64,000 bases of DNA, taken from positions 31,594,362 to 31,658,361 of the forward strand of contig CM049307.1 of the NCBI GenBank assembly GCA_026874595.1, written 5' to 3'. The notes beneath the pieces are model-generated. The model saw nothing but the letters and a program-made list of their open reading frames with translations, had not been told where the DNA came from and made no database searches. The stretch is from Sipunculus nudus. Its lineage: Eukaryota > Annelida > Sipuncula > Golfingiida > Sipunculidae. This document shows positions 11,101 through 23,300 of this stretch, piece by piece (position 1 is the first letter of the stretch; each line of letters opens with the position of its first letter). The position numbers and the translations under genes are program-made.

Positions 11101-14100
11101 CCTGTTGACAGATGATTGCATCTTTGAAGGTCTCAAACATGGAGTAAACAAGGGACTCATGGGTCACGGCGCTCAGCTGTTATATATGTTAAAAAATATG
11201 ATTTGGGAAAGAGGCACATGCTTGTTTTGTGTGGTAATAAATATGAGCTTTATTTTGAGTTGTTGGTGTTAAGCTTATGTATGATTTTGATAGTATCTTT
11301 GGAGACAGGGAAGAGGATTGATTTCATTTATTTTATTTACAAATGGAGTGCTATTGTCACACAGATTTTGACTTGGCCATAGTTTAACTATCTATTAAAA
11401 TTTAATAACAAATATTGTGCCAATATAATTTTTATTGAAAAAAATAATAAGAAAATCATATGATTTTTAAAAATAAAATATAACTGAAATGATTATTGAA
11501 ATAATATTATAGAATATATTCATGAATGCATTCATGAATACATTTTGAAAGTATCTGCACTGGTATTCAAAATACTTTCATTTTTACCTGAATTCCCATT
11601 CTTATGCAATAACATTTTTTAATACAGTACATATTCATATTCGTATTCAAATACATTTGGAAAGCATTTGCACCACGTCTAGTATTTATTCAGTTTTAGC
11701 CAAACAAAGATGTTGAGAATCAAGAATATACAAAATTCACAAATTTAAATAATGATCATAAGTACCTGGTTTTATGGCTTTTATTTATATTAAAAAAAAA
11801 AAAATGTAATATATTCACTTTGGACTACTTTCACATCAATCTACACACTAGACATAGTAGGAATCTAGATTAATATTATCAACTGCATCTTTGTCTATCA
11901 TTAATTTCCTTCATATGATCCCTAATGATTAGTAATGAATAATATGATTTACTTTTTTATCATTAAAATTTAACTGAAAAATACCATAGGTGACTGCATG
12001 GTGTTATTTGGAATAACATTGACATTGACATTCTATCCATCCATACAAGATTCTTACATCATCAGTAACTCCAAGTTGATTTTCTGTTACTCATCAACTA
12101 ACAAATTCCTTTTCTATTAATTTTTCTTTAATTTGTTTTAAAAAACCAATACAAAATTATTAATTTTATGTTTATTGTTATGTTGTTTTTCAAAACAACT
12201 ACTAGATGAGTTGGGTTGGACACCTGGATCAACTGTGGCTTGGCATTAGCTGTCTGGCTGCCCCAGTGTATGCTTCACTCAAGCATGCGTAATCTGATGA
12301 AAGGTCAACAAGGTCAACATACAGGTGACTGAAGAGGGGCTGGATAAAGACTGGGTCTGACATGGTCTCATAAAAACATTAATAAAAGCTACAATATTTG
12401 GCCAATTTCTTTCAGCTTTCTAAACTACAAAGATGAAATCCTTATGTGTGCATGATATGAAAATTATATCAACAGTGCTCTCAGGACACAAACGTGCCAT
12501 GGTCACAGTTGGGCAAAATTTAAGGTACTAATTTTATATTTATACTAATTACTATAAAATTTGAAAAATTCATAACTAAATTTTGGTATTCAATTGAATC
12601 TTGATTAAAAATGTTACATCCGTGACAAAAAATCTCTAGCTTCAGCAATCCTCTTGTTAAGGGAGTAAATATATTTCTTGATTTTTTAAAAAGTGCATTA
12701 TGTTTGGGCCCATTACTTAAAACAATTACGCAATACTGACATCATTTCTGGCATGTGCATAGCGAATGTATAGAAAAATATGTATATTATATATGATCAA
12801 AGTCAGATCGGTGGTTTTGATATTAGGCAGTCTTACAGTGTAACAATGGGTTTTTAATGGAAAAATAAAGTTTTTCATTAATATTTCGAAGGAATTAAGT
12901 CCTAGTGATCAAATTCTTGGCATGGTAGGGGATTTTGGAGACATCTAATGTATGCTAAATTTAAGGAACTTAAGCTTAAGCTTGGGAGCTGAGCTCTAGC
13001 AAACTGCATAACACTAGCTTGATGTAAACTTGATGTGACATTGTGCTTGAAAACTTGAATATAATCTACAGTTTTTGATCAACTGGTTTCAAATTTTTGG
13101 TGTTAACAGACAAAATGCTAACAAAAACATGCTGTGGAAATTAAATCCACAGTACTTACAAGAAAAAAACGTGCCATGGTCAAACTTGGGCAAAATTTAA
13201 GGTACCAATTTTATATTTTTGCCAATATTTAAAAAAAATTAAACAGATTTTGATCTAATTTTTTATATACAATTAAATTTTGATCAATTAAAGTTGTATT
13301 ACTGAAAAAAAGTCCCTACCTTTAACACTTTTGGTCTTAAGTGACCAAATATCTTTCCTGATTTTTTTACAAAGTCCATTATGTTTGGGCCAATAACATT
13401 TTTAAATTAAATAATACTGACTTAATTTCTGGCATGTACATAGGAACTATATAGAGGAATATTTATGGTAAATATGAAGAAAACCAGATGAGTGGTTTTG
13501 ATATTAGGCAGTCCTGAAGTGTTAAAATAGATTTCTAATAAAAAATTGAGGTTTTTGCTAAATATCTCGAAGGAACGAAGTCTTATTGACCCAATTTTCG
13601 GCATGGTAGGAGATCTGGGGACATCTAACTGTATGGCTAATTTCAGATTCGTAAGTCCAATGGTGTCGAAACGTGCCAGGCTTACGGACGGACATCCGGA
13701 CATCCGGACGGATGGCAAGACGGACGGACGACGGACAATGGACCACGACTATAGCTCAGATGACTTATAGTCAGCTGAGCTAAAAATTTGAAAAAAAAAA
13801 TCCAGGTGGCGCCACCAGTTGGCAGGAACTGATGTATCATTCCATGATCAATAAGCATGCAAAGAAATAATGGGGATCAGTGCATTAGTTATTCAGATAC
13901 TTGAGCTATTTGTATCAAATTTTTAATTATTCTGGGGGGGGGGGGGGGGTGCATTATTTCGAGTCCCATAGCTCAAAGGATATGGGTAACAAAGACCATA
14001 TTTCAGGTATCCAAAGAGATTGATCATGGACCTCCCTGGATTTTAAGTTACAAGAATCTAGGTCCAGCAGTTACAATTTGTGCCTGGTTAACAGACAGAC

Positions 14101-17100
14101 AGATGGACAGATGGACTACAAACAAAAGATTGATTGCTATAACTCAGATGACTTTCAGTCAGCTGAACTAAAAATGATGTATTTATCTTCACCATTAACT
14201 TGTACCAGCATTTTATATAATGGATCTTTTCAACCGCCAAATCCAAAAGTAGTTATATTATCCAGATTACTTTTTTCCATCAGGGTGTGTGTAATTGATA
14301 TATAAGGGGAATAACATACAGGACTGAGACCAGGGTTTATCTTAGTTATTTAGATGGTCTGTGGATTAGTTTTAAAATAAATTTTGATATAATTCAGCTT
14401 CTGCACCTGAGGCATGTGTTTACTGTACATATGTAAATATATTTGTCAATACACTAGTAAAGGTATTTAACCACCACTTCATACAGCTGTATTACTGTTG
14501 ACTTACTGTACTACTGGGTCGTAACTAGCTGCTGTGGTCTCCTCATTTCGAGCAGCTTTGATTGGGCTGTACCTCCTCTCATCACCTTCATCCAGGGGGC
14601 GGGACAACTCCTCTTTGGAGATTGTTGGTTCCTTGTACAGGTTGCTGTATCTGCTCCATCGAACTGGGATAACTCTGAATGAGAAGAAATAATGATATAA
14701 ACAAATAACAAGGGACCCATTTGTCACGGCGCTCAGCTGATCGTGACTGGACTATAAATGTTTCTCCACTGTGATACTATATCGAGTCGATAAAGCTTAT
14801 GAATATCATGGACATGTAGGGCTATTATAAAGGAATGTAATGTAATATGTGAGTAAATGATAAATGAAATTACCTGACTGATGGATTAATAGAGTAAAAT
14901 ATAGTGGTTTGTTTTCTATTTATTTAGGAGGGGTTGAAAATTGTGATATATTTGAGCAAATGTGAATGCAATGACAGCAGTAATAAGCAGTAGTAGAATG
15001 ATGATAAGGCTACTTGTTGAAGGATCTAAAGTGTATGGTAGTCTGCAAGCTTTCAATTTGACAGATATGATGTTATGATGAACTATGCTCATGAAGTGAT
15101 TTATGAATTTGTGACTGTATGACACAATATCTCTTTAGTCTTGACAAGGTACATTATTGTGATGCCCACTATGTCTACATATTACACAATATTGACATAA
15201 TTTCTGGCATGTACATAGGTACCTATGGACAAATAGTTATACAAAATATTAAAGTATGAATATACTGTGGTTGCCTTTATATTGGCGGGGCTGAATTTTC
15301 GCGGTTTTTATATTTTTAAAAGTTTCACGGGGTTCCTTTTTCGCGCTCTATCATTGGTCTAGTAGTATATTTCATTATCAAAAATAAGTTTCATTTACCG
15401 GTGATTTCACTATTATCTAGGTCTCCTATTTCTCTGTCTGGATATCTCATGTTCCAACATTCACAGACGGCTGAGCCGACGCCTGTGGGAAGCATTGACC
15501 CCGCTGGCTGTAATTAATTCAGGGCCGAGGCTCATTAAAAACAACTCAAATGTTATTAAGGTGTGTCGAGAAACCAACCTGTAACTACAAAACGGTATAT
15601 TAAGTTTGTTTAGGGAAAATGTCTTGATAAGGGTATCTTACTCCTGTTAATTAAAAGTCGAGTCGTAATCACCTGCTCAACCAACAAGGGACTCCTGTAG
15701 GTAGCCCCCTTGTTTCAGTATCAAAGGCAGGGATGTGCCCAGAATAATTTGAATGCCCTTTATATATGTTGCTAATTACCTCCATATAGGTGGAAGAAGG
15801 AACCGTATTCAGTTTCTCACAGTTAAAATCTGAAGCAAAACATAATATTCCACTGTTTTAAGGCACTTTGGCCCCAAAATGAACTGCGACCTTTCAAATA
15901 TATTTAAAATTCATGTCATCACTAGCCAATCATACATCGTTTGGCGCGTCATGATTTCACAGAATTAGTCTTTTATACAATTACAAGGTGGCGCAAACCT
16001 AGCGGCTATGTTCACTACTTTATTGTCAAATTTTATTCATTAACATAACTAAATACGGCACAATGTGAACGAGTACCTTCTACTCAACATTCATTTTTAA
16101 GCGGCACTGGATGTCATCTAACTTGGCACACATACACATAATTTTTAAATATTACTGCCCAGCGGGCATTGACACTTTCCAGTCATGTGCCGGGGGAAAG
16201 GAATAACTGCCTGGCGCGTCCGCCGGAGTTAGCACGCACCTGCAAAGGGTCCCGGTTTTTTGTATCAAAGCCAACCGATATTATTTAAAATGGGCATTCT
16301 CCCTGAATCATTTATCGTATATGCACCAGGCTCGATGGACAATCACTACGTAGCTGAAGATAAATATCAACTGTCGCAAACTATCGGCAGCTTCTGATAT
16401 TAATGATTATGGTCTGGTATATATGTGCATTCAAAACTGCGCGGTTTCATTTTCGCGGTCAGGGAGCGACCGCGAATATCGAGAATTTGAAACCACCGCA
16501 AATAAGAAGACAACCACAGTATCTGATTCATCTTGTTCTTGCTTACTAAGGCTGACTTTGGGATGGGGTTTGGAGAAGGGAAAAGTGAGGGCAGCACGAA
16601 GGTGAATGTAGAAATATTCTATTGTAATGTTTTTCATTTATATAAGAATATGAAAAGCTAAGAGGAAAGGGGCCCTCCTACTTGGGTATATTTAAGTTCT
16701 AAATATATGATTGCAAACTAATACTCTGACAAGACTGTCATGAAGAAAAACAGTAAAAGTTTTGAGATACTGTGAAAATGCATATGAAAATTTACAGATG
16801 GACAGGCAAGTGGACAGAATGGACTAATACTTTTATTTCACTGTCAAGGGAATAATGCATTTAAGTTTATATATGCCTATTTTTTAAGCATATCCACTTT
16901 TTCCATTAAGAAGTTTTTATCTGAATCATTTTTTTTTTATTTACAGGTTTTATAAATTTTTAATAAAAAATAACTGAAAATATAAGTTAAAATATTAGAA
17001 TTGTTGCAAACGTTGAAATCATTATATATACAGAGTAATAAAACTGAAACTTTAAGTTAAAATATTAGAAATGTTGCAAAAGTTGCAATCATTATATATC

Positions 17101-20100
17101 CAGAGTGTAGCTCATATTGGGTCATATTATGCATACACATATATTTTATTATTTTTAAATCATAAATGTTTAAACTGAATTTAAAAGAAAATAATGCCAC
17201 AACATGGCATCTACAAGAATATTCCTTCAATCACTATTAAAAAGTTTTGCCCATTGGAGTTTTCAGTACATGCTAAATTTTATTCACCAAAATAAAATAA
17301 AAGATTCAGTAAATTTGATAAAATAAAACATCTTTTCAAATAAAGTTTACACTGTTGGTTGAATGAGGGACAAACAATTAAATTGTGCTAATTACTATCC
17401 CAGTTTTAATTTATTACTGGAATTAATAGACAATTTCACACCTGGTGAAGTTTTTACTCTTCTGAAGTAAGGAATTACGTATCTGATGAACATCCACACT
17501 TTCATAGCAATACACCACTTTGTGGACACAATTAAATGTACACTTTAATCATTGTGACCCTGGTGGTACAATACAAAATCTAAAATGAAGCATAGCCTAG
17601 AATAAGAATGAATCAAATACAGAAAATAATAACATTCATCTAGTTTATGCACCATCTTGGGGGGGGGGGGGGAGTGCAGGGCAGAGGGGAAGCCTGCTGG
17701 TAATGGCCAAGCTGAGGCCAAGGCAAGCTGCCTGGGGTGGGTTACATAATGCAAGTGAAGGCTGTACTACTAGATGGGCTTGATGTAAACAACACTTGAC
17801 ATGGTGTATGAAAACAAGAATAAAAGCTATTCTTTCCAATCAATTTCTTTGAAATTTCAGATTTTAAAAGATTAAACCTTATGTATATATGCTGTGAAAA
17901 TTAAATCAGCAGTGCTTACAGGGAAAAAACGTGCCATTGCCAAAGTTGGACAAAATTTAAGGTATTGATTTTTTATTTATGCTAATAACTTGAAAAATTT
18001 GCAAAATTCAGATCTAATTTTGGGTAAACAATTGAATCTTGATTAAATAAAGTTATATTCCTGAAAAAAGTCTCTAGGTTCAGCAATTCTCATGTTAGGC
18101 GAGTAAATATATTTCCTGATTTTTTTAAAATTGCATTATATTTTGGCCCATAACTTCAAAATAATACCCAATAATGACCTAATTTTTGGTATGTTCATAG
18201 AAAATGTATGAAAGAATGTGAATACTAAATATGATCAAAAACAGATCAGTGGTTTTGATATTAGGCAACCTTGAAGTGTAACAATGGCTTTTTTTTATGG
18301 AAAACGGAGGTTTTTCCTTAATATCTCGAAGGAACGAAGTCCTAATGACCCAATTTTCGGTATGGTGGGAGATTTGGGGACATCTAACATTATGCCAACA
18401 GCCTGGGGAGCATAGAGATGTGCACTGAATGACCTACAGTCATCAAAGTGGACTGCTTGACAATGTAAGGGAATACAACAAGAGCCTCCAAACTAGCCTA
18501 ATTTTGCAGCTTTTATTTTCAAATTTCAGATTTTAACAGATTAAATCCTTATTTGTACATGCTGTGAAAATTAAAACCACAGTACTTATAGGAAAAAAAA
18601 ACGTGCTGTGGCCAAAGATGGGCAAAATTTAAGGTACCAATTTTATATTTTTGCCAATTAAAAAAAAATTTAACAGATTTTGATCTAATTTTTGGTATAC
18701 AATTAAATTTTGATTAATAAAAGTTGTATTCCCTACCTTTAACACTTTTGGTCTTAAACGACCAAATATCTTTCCTGATTTTTTTACAAAGTCCATTATG
18801 TTTGGGCCCATAACTTTTTTAAATTAAATAATACTGACTTAATTTCTGGCATGTACATAGGAACTATATAGAGGTATATTTATGGTAAATATGAAGAAAA
18901 CCAGATGAGTGGTTTTGATATTAGGCAGTCCTGAAGTGTAAAAATAGATTTCTAATAAAAAATTGAGGTTTTTCCTTAATATCTCCAAGTCTTATTGACC
19001 CAATTTTTCGGCATGGTAGGAGATTTTGGGGACATCTAACTGTATGCCAAATTTCAGATTTGTAGGTCCAATGGTGTCGAAACGTGCCAGTCTTATGGAC
19101 GGACATCCAGACGGACAGATGGACAGACAGACGGATGGATAATGGACCACGACTATAGCTCAGATGACTTATAGTCAGCTGAGCTAAAAACCTGCTGTGG
19201 CCAAACAGAATAAATATTCATTCTGTGGTTGGCTTCATATATGCAAGGGTTTCACATTTGTGATATTGGCAAAATTATGATAAAACCTGGTAAACTCTTG
19301 AGTATTTTGGCAGTTTAGGTGACCAAAACTTGGGTGTTCATTCTTTCCAGTGATAAAGGTAGTTTAATAACTGCTAATAAATTTAATCATTTATAATATT
19401 TTTGATAATTAATAATTAATAAGTTTAATAATTATAAAGACATATAGATTTTAGATTTTCTGCAGTGCCAATTTAAATAAATTTTGTTGGTCTAATTGTT
19501 TAATCATTTTTAAAATTTATATGTGAATCATGAGAACTAACTAAAGTAGCACATAAAGGGTGAGGAAGATTTCCACATTACTTGATTTATAACTGGCTGA
19601 GAGTCCTTATCAGTAAACTGATGGCACTTCATTATTGAGCTCTGGTTTTGTGTCCATACACTCAGACTTGTGCTGTCAGCCGGGCTCAGAATACCAGGTA
19701 AAGCCCAGACAGTTAAGTTGGACTGTCACCTGCACCCTTGTAGGTTGTTCAGTAATTTATGATACCACTGATTTCATCTTAATTTAAACATTTTCAATGA
19801 TGTTACTGTGGTGTCAAAATAGGCGAAAATTACTAGATCTTTGGTTAAACAAAAAAATATTTAATAAAACTTTAAATGTAACATAAGGTGCTTTAAGACC
19901 ATTGTGGCTATACTGATTAGGTAGATATGCATCTCAAAAGTAAGCCCAATAACATTCATTTTTTACTTTATTTAATTCATAAATGTTATCCTTTACTCTT
20001 TAGCCGGTATAGAACAGCTGTAAATGAATATCTATTCTAACAAACGTTTATCTGTTCAATCTAACATGGGGATCGGTAACTCCTAGGGGGAGTGGAAATA

Positions 20101-20377
20101 AGCACTTCCTTAAAGTTTTAACATTCCTGTTGAGTGCTGTGTATACACTGTCACTGTCTTTACACTTTTAATTTTCAGTTTATTTTTCTGTTGCATAGCC
20201 ATCGACTATAGTCATATATGCCTGTACTAAATATTCATAAACAATATTAATGCCTGATAATGAGTGCTTAATAATTTTCAATGAAATAAAGTGTACGCAC
20301 AAAGGGCTGACAATCCGGCTGACGTGTAAAGTGTTCTTGAGTTGGGCCAGGAGAGGCCCAAGCTGGGATGAAGCCAT
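8033..20377 (-). CDS. MRPS7: Mitochondrial ribosomal protein S7 (uS7m), complete gene
   Basis: Six exons join in frame with GT-AG splice sites: 20377-20301, 14674-14507, 10074-10011, 9598-9428, 8706-8569 and 8113-8033. The 699 nt encode 232 aa; human MRPS7 has 242. uS7m binds the 3' major domain of mitochondrial 12S rRNA and nucleates the head of the small subunit. Diagnostic sequence includes PVRWSRYSNLYKEP near the front, HGKRKLARKIVER, NPLMIFHQAVENCKPI (uS7 core) and a C-terminus ANRAYAHYRWG matching the vertebrate ending AHYRWW. The first 25 residues are rich in Leu, Ser, Arg and Lys with no acidic residues, fitting a mitochondrial presequence. Introns of 5.6 and 4.4 kb near the front are filled with repeats; the others are 412-721 bp. 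Confidence 0.93.
8569..8706 (-). CDS. MRPS7: MRPS7 exon 5
   Basis: 46 codons in phase 0. VPIPCKPNYQQFKSMNWLIE follows the YQ of exon 4, as in the family pattern YQVPVP. DKLAYELIEASKNEG resembles the KLSHKLLEAFHNQG region of vertebrate MRPS7. Donor GTAGGT. Confidence 0.92.
9085..9310. repeat. Foldback repeat, family B (partial copy)
   Basis: Lies in MRPS7 intron 4. GCTCTCATTGGTCTGATTAT at the centre and GGTGAAACCTGGAGAATCTT in the right arm match the copy at 48240-48553. The left arm is shortened to about 40 bp (CAGGGCTCCC...AGAATCTGACC). The small open frame here is repeat sequence, not a gene. Confidence 0.6.
9428..9598 (-). CDS. MRPS7: MRPS7 exon 4
   Basis: Acceptor TTGCAG, donor GTATAT. 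57 codons in phase 0, with AFENIKLIQIEKYHKAKSEE and the uS7 signature NPLMIFHQAVENCKPI, then VTQKVKRGGVIYQ (beta hairpin region). The frame remains open into the intron upstream, but the splice acceptor and homology set the exon edge. Confidence 0.92.
10011..10074 (-). CDS. MRPS7: MRPS7 exon 3
   Basis: Acceptor TTTACAG, donor GTGAGT. Encodes HKFINIIMEHGKRKLARKIV plus ER: the first uS7 helix and a basic rRNA-contact stretch. The first codon is split with exon 2 (CA|C, His). Confidence 0.9.
10216..11185 (+). repeat. Tandem ~320-bp repeat units, family X
   Basis: Starts with ACAAGTGACCC then TCATCAAGCTCAGCTGACTA; a 30-bp piece of this (TCAGCTGACTAGGAAGACAT and on) is immediately duplicated (10238-10316). 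Units follow with shared blocks GGATATGGGTAACAGAGAC, TCAGATACTGGAGCTTT and GCAGGAACTGATGAAA, the same landmark recurring about 322 bp apart (near 10525 and 10847). The array breaks at a second family X head, AACAAGGGACTCATGGGTCA near 11149, and resumes at 13800-14173. Within MRPS7 intron 2. Confidence 0.65.
11186..12229. other. AT-rich intron sequence
   Basis: Part of MRPS7 intron 2. Very AT-rich, with a poly-A run near 11793. No gene and no clear element ends. Confidence 0.35.
12230..13788 (+). repeat. Dimeric dispersed repeat, family Y (copy 1)
   Basis: Two related half units in tandem. Both contain CGTGCCATGG, then GGGCAAAATTTAAGGTAC, AATTTCTGGCATGT or its variant, and GTGGTTTTGATATTAGGCAG. 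Only the second continues into GTCGAAACGTGCCAGGCTTA, a (GGAC/GACG) stretch and the tail CTATAGCTCAGATGACTTAT...GCTGAGCTAAAAA. The same truncated-then-full layout occurs at 17765-19188. No coding capacity; the open frames of 60-100 codons here are chance. Confidence 0.75.
13800..14173 (+). repeat. Family X unit with complete tail
   Basis: Resumes the 320-bp unit of 10216-11185 after the family Y insertion: GCAGGAACTGATGTATCATT, a long G run near 13936, GATATGGGTAACAAAGACC, then GACAGATGGACAG and the tail GCTATAACTCAGATGACTTTCAGTCAGCTGAACTAAAAA (given here as one tail at 14136-14173). It contains GGTGGCGCCACC at 13805-13816. Confidence 0.65.
14507..14674 (-). CDS. MRPS7: MRPS7 exon 2
   Basis: Acceptor TTCTCATTCAG, donor GTAAGT. 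It encodes VIPVRWSRYSNLYKEP, shared with vertebrate MRPS7, then a charged linker (DEGDERRYSPIKAARNEE) and YDPVV just before the uS7 core. Enters and leaves in phase 2. Confidence 0.92.
15265..16519. mobile_element. TA-flanked inverted-repeat element (CTGTGGTTG ends)
   Basis: The left end CTGTGGTTG and right end CAACCACAG are perfect inverses, each next to TA, as Tc1/mariner-type elements leave. Subterminal TTTTCGCGG-type blocks occur on both sides (near 15294 and 16448). 1255 bp and no transposase frame, so non-autonomous. A 438-bp relative sits at 57911-58348. Lies in MRPS7 intron 1. A fragment of family Y lies just to the left (15180-15245). Confidence 0.65.
16974..17106 (+). repeat. Two-copy direct repeat, 60-bp period
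   Basis: AAGTTAAAATATTAGAA recurs exactly 60 bp apart (16984 and 17044), followed in both by a TTGTTGCAAA/ATGTTGCAAA block and ATCATTATATAT. A local tandem duplication in MRPS7 intron 1. Confidence 0.8.
17765..19188 (+). repeat. Dimeric dispersed repeat, family Y (copy 2)
   Basis: Same two-part structure as 12230-13788: a head unit without tail (17860-18400) and a full unit (18520-19188) ending ATGGACCACGACTATAGCTC and GATGACTTATAGTCAGCTGA, then GCTAAAAA. The second unit is very close to the second unit of copy 1, including CCAGATGAGTGGTTTTGATA. In MRPS7 intron 1; a 13-base G run precedes it near 17659. Confidence 0.75.
19213..19290 (+). repeat. Remnant of CTGTGGTTG-end element
   Basis: TTCTGTGGTTGGCTTCATAT followed by a degraded GCAAGGGTTTC matches the terminus of the 57911-58348 element (CTGTGGTTGGCTTCATATTC in its right arm, reversed). 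Only one end is present. Confidence 0.45.
20301..20377 (-). CDS. MRPS7: MRPS7 exon 1: start and mitochondrial presequence
   Basis: The ATG at 20377 has A at -3 and G at +4. It opens MASSQLGPLLAQLKNTLHVS, an uncharged-to-basic leader, followed by RIVSP and two bases of the next codon. The donor GTGCGT leaves phase 2, which is the phase exon 2 needs. Support is by frame, donor and composition; no protein family match exists for this short leader. Confidence 0.7.
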
Positions 20378-23300
20378 GCTTGGCACCTACGACCTTCTCC
20401 TTGCGATGGCAATATTAGATTGGTACCTTGCTTGTATGACCGGTTTGAGCCAACTTTGAGCCTGGTTTTGAATAATAAGTGCAGGGTACCGGCCTATGGG
20501 GACTCTGGTACATACTAAAAAAGGATGTTAGAAGTTGGATGCTGGATAGCTAGTAAAATGTCATGTCGGACGTCCAGATCGGAAGAAATGCTGCAACCAG
20601 CAAACAGAAGAATCAGTAACAATAAATTTATGTGTTTTCATTGTAGTATTAACATGTTCTTTGCGTTAGGGTTACTTTAACAAAAGTGAAATGAAAACAT
20701 TTTACAAATCCTACCATGTTTTATGCTGTATGACATCGAGGTATACATGCCACTGATTGGTATTATCCATGTAATTCTTAATTAATGTTCACTACTATGG
20801 TTCTGTCATCTGTCTCTGTTAGTGTTATTATATTTGAAGCAATAAGTCAAACATTAAAGAAGAATATTTCAGTTAATTAAATGCATATGTGTAATATATC
20901 ATCAAAATACACGAAAAAGCCTTTTTTTAAACTTTAATTTTATTTACACTTTCTAAGCCGTAATGAAAGGTACCGATTTTTTTTAAACAATATCACATAT
21001 ATGAGGCATGGAAAAGTAAGCTTAATATATTTTTCTTAGGCACTTAGTGTCTCACAGAAATATATTACAAAGGATGTATAATAATATAATATACTGATCG
21101 GGACTTAACCGTGAGGACGGGAGTTCTTGCCTGTCTATCCCCGGCCAAATATAAGGTAAATAATAAAGAGATGGACCATATAGTGTAAAAAAAACGCTCG
21201 TAAAATATCAGATAAGTAATAGTTATAAGGAAATGACCCAGAAAAGTAACAAATTTGACCGAATTCTAAACTAATAACATTTCAAGAGCCTCTCGATCAG
21301 GCTGAATTAGTGAACCCGGCGATAGAAAAAAGAGAAGAAGATCTGTATTGAGATGGGCCAAATGCATAAATGTGATATTTTGTTTTTATAAGAAACTCAC
21401 AGAACATCAGATATAGAGAAACGATGGAGTAATGAGTGGAATACGCTCTTAATTTACACAGCGCTTTACCTATAGGGCTACTACCTATATCGTAAGGCGC
21501 TGTTTGTTATGACCTCGTATCCTGAATTGCAACACCAGAGGGGAGCACTGTATTTTTGTCCAATCAGATGAGACCTTGTGCTGGAAGACAAAGCCAAGCG
21601 AGGAATACACAGAGCCAATCATATTAATTTCTTTTTGAGTGACAGCTCATCCCCCAGCGTAACCGTCTGAACAGGCCACAGGCTCAGAGAGAATTGCCCC
21701 TGACGTGGTTTGCTTAGGGCCTTGGGCACATAGGATACTCGGCCGGTGAGCTGTAATTCAAACGAAACGTAACAACAAAGACTGCGTGCACACCTCGCTT
21801 GCTGGTTTCAGCTCTGCAGACAACAGATACATGGCTACGCTAACACAGTCATAATGTCATAATCGAATCGGTCCGGATGATGCCAGAATGCAGAGGGAGC
21901 AATTTAAATTCGACCGGGAACTCAATATGCGGCGCTTGAAGCGCAGCAATGGGCGGAGCCAGGATGCCTGTCGAGTGTTTGTTTATTAGCATCTGATTGG
22001 CTGGTTGTCACATCATACGCACGTTTATTTCAGTGGAAAACGAACCGCCATCTGGTGTCTAAATATATCATAAACGGTCAAAGCTGGCAGCGTGAAAATC
22101 GGTTGCTTCTTTAGAAGCGCAAGATTTCCGCTGCCTCGGGAGCGTATGAGTGGAATGAAAAAGTTGTTTTTTGGCCATGCAAATTCATCAAGTAAATTAA
22201 GACTATGCTATATGTGAAAGAACTTAGTGATAAAAGGTTTAACAAAAATATATACAGTTCACATGATTGCGGGATTCTTATGTTTGAGCCTTAACAAGAA
22301 GACGTAGTTTACAAGTTAATCGACATTTATGTTCCAAATGATGTAGGAGAAAAAAAAACGCTTTAATTCGAGACTTTATAAAATAATACATGCAGTAACA
22401 TATTAATCTTACAGATCAACTCATCATAGGATGAGAATTTAATATAATCTTTAATGCGTAATAAGCTGGTATTATATTCAATACACGTATCAATATATTT
22501 TATACACGTGTCAATATGTCCTTTACACTGAAAATATACATCTTTATTTTATTTTTTTCTGTACACTAGCATAAATAATGGCATCCCAGATGGACATCCT
22601 GCACGGCGTCCAACTTACGTCCTTCAAATTTTAGTTCATACCGGGACTCTTCATAGACTGGTAAATTGCTTATATATTCAAGCATGAATAACGTATTCCA
22701 CCAAAATTACTGGTTCAAGCATCGGTCAGATCACTTTCATTTAATATTAGGTCTTTCAACAATATCACTTTTTTTCTCACTTCGATGACACTGGAACAAA
22801 GTGGAAGCGTATTATAACCTATATTAACAAGAATAGGACCAGGTCTATTTTTTAGATTTCTCCATTATCGCCCAAACAAGCGGTGTAGATCTGGTTTGCT
22901 GTGGTCAACATCAGAAAAAAAAAATAAACGGTTTTATGGCATTTCGTCGAAATAACAATTGAAATGACAGATTGTGTGCACGCCAACAGAGTGATGGCGC
23001 GCCTTTATTGTTGTAAGATATATCGACAAAGTAAGACATCTGTTTTCTGGGTCGAAATATTTGTCATTATGTTTGTTGTTTTTGATGAGACGTGAAGACG
23101 CTGTCGGCAGTCGTTGAGATGACAGCTGTCATCTGCCTTTGTTTCTATGGTAACATGTCAGACTAAAAAATAAAGTGAATATGACCGTCTGATACATTTT
23201 CTTCAGTGAAATGTTATTTTAAAGGAAACAAGTTACCAGGGGTAAAAACTAACAGTATTTTCCCCAGCCGGGTGTACTACTTCAAAAGTGTATAGTCCGT

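Noticed and set aside
21458..21503. Imperfect hairpin ACAGCGC...GCGCTGT as a terminator or RNA gene
   Set aside because: No conserved context or transcript evidence; kept only as a note in the intergenic description.
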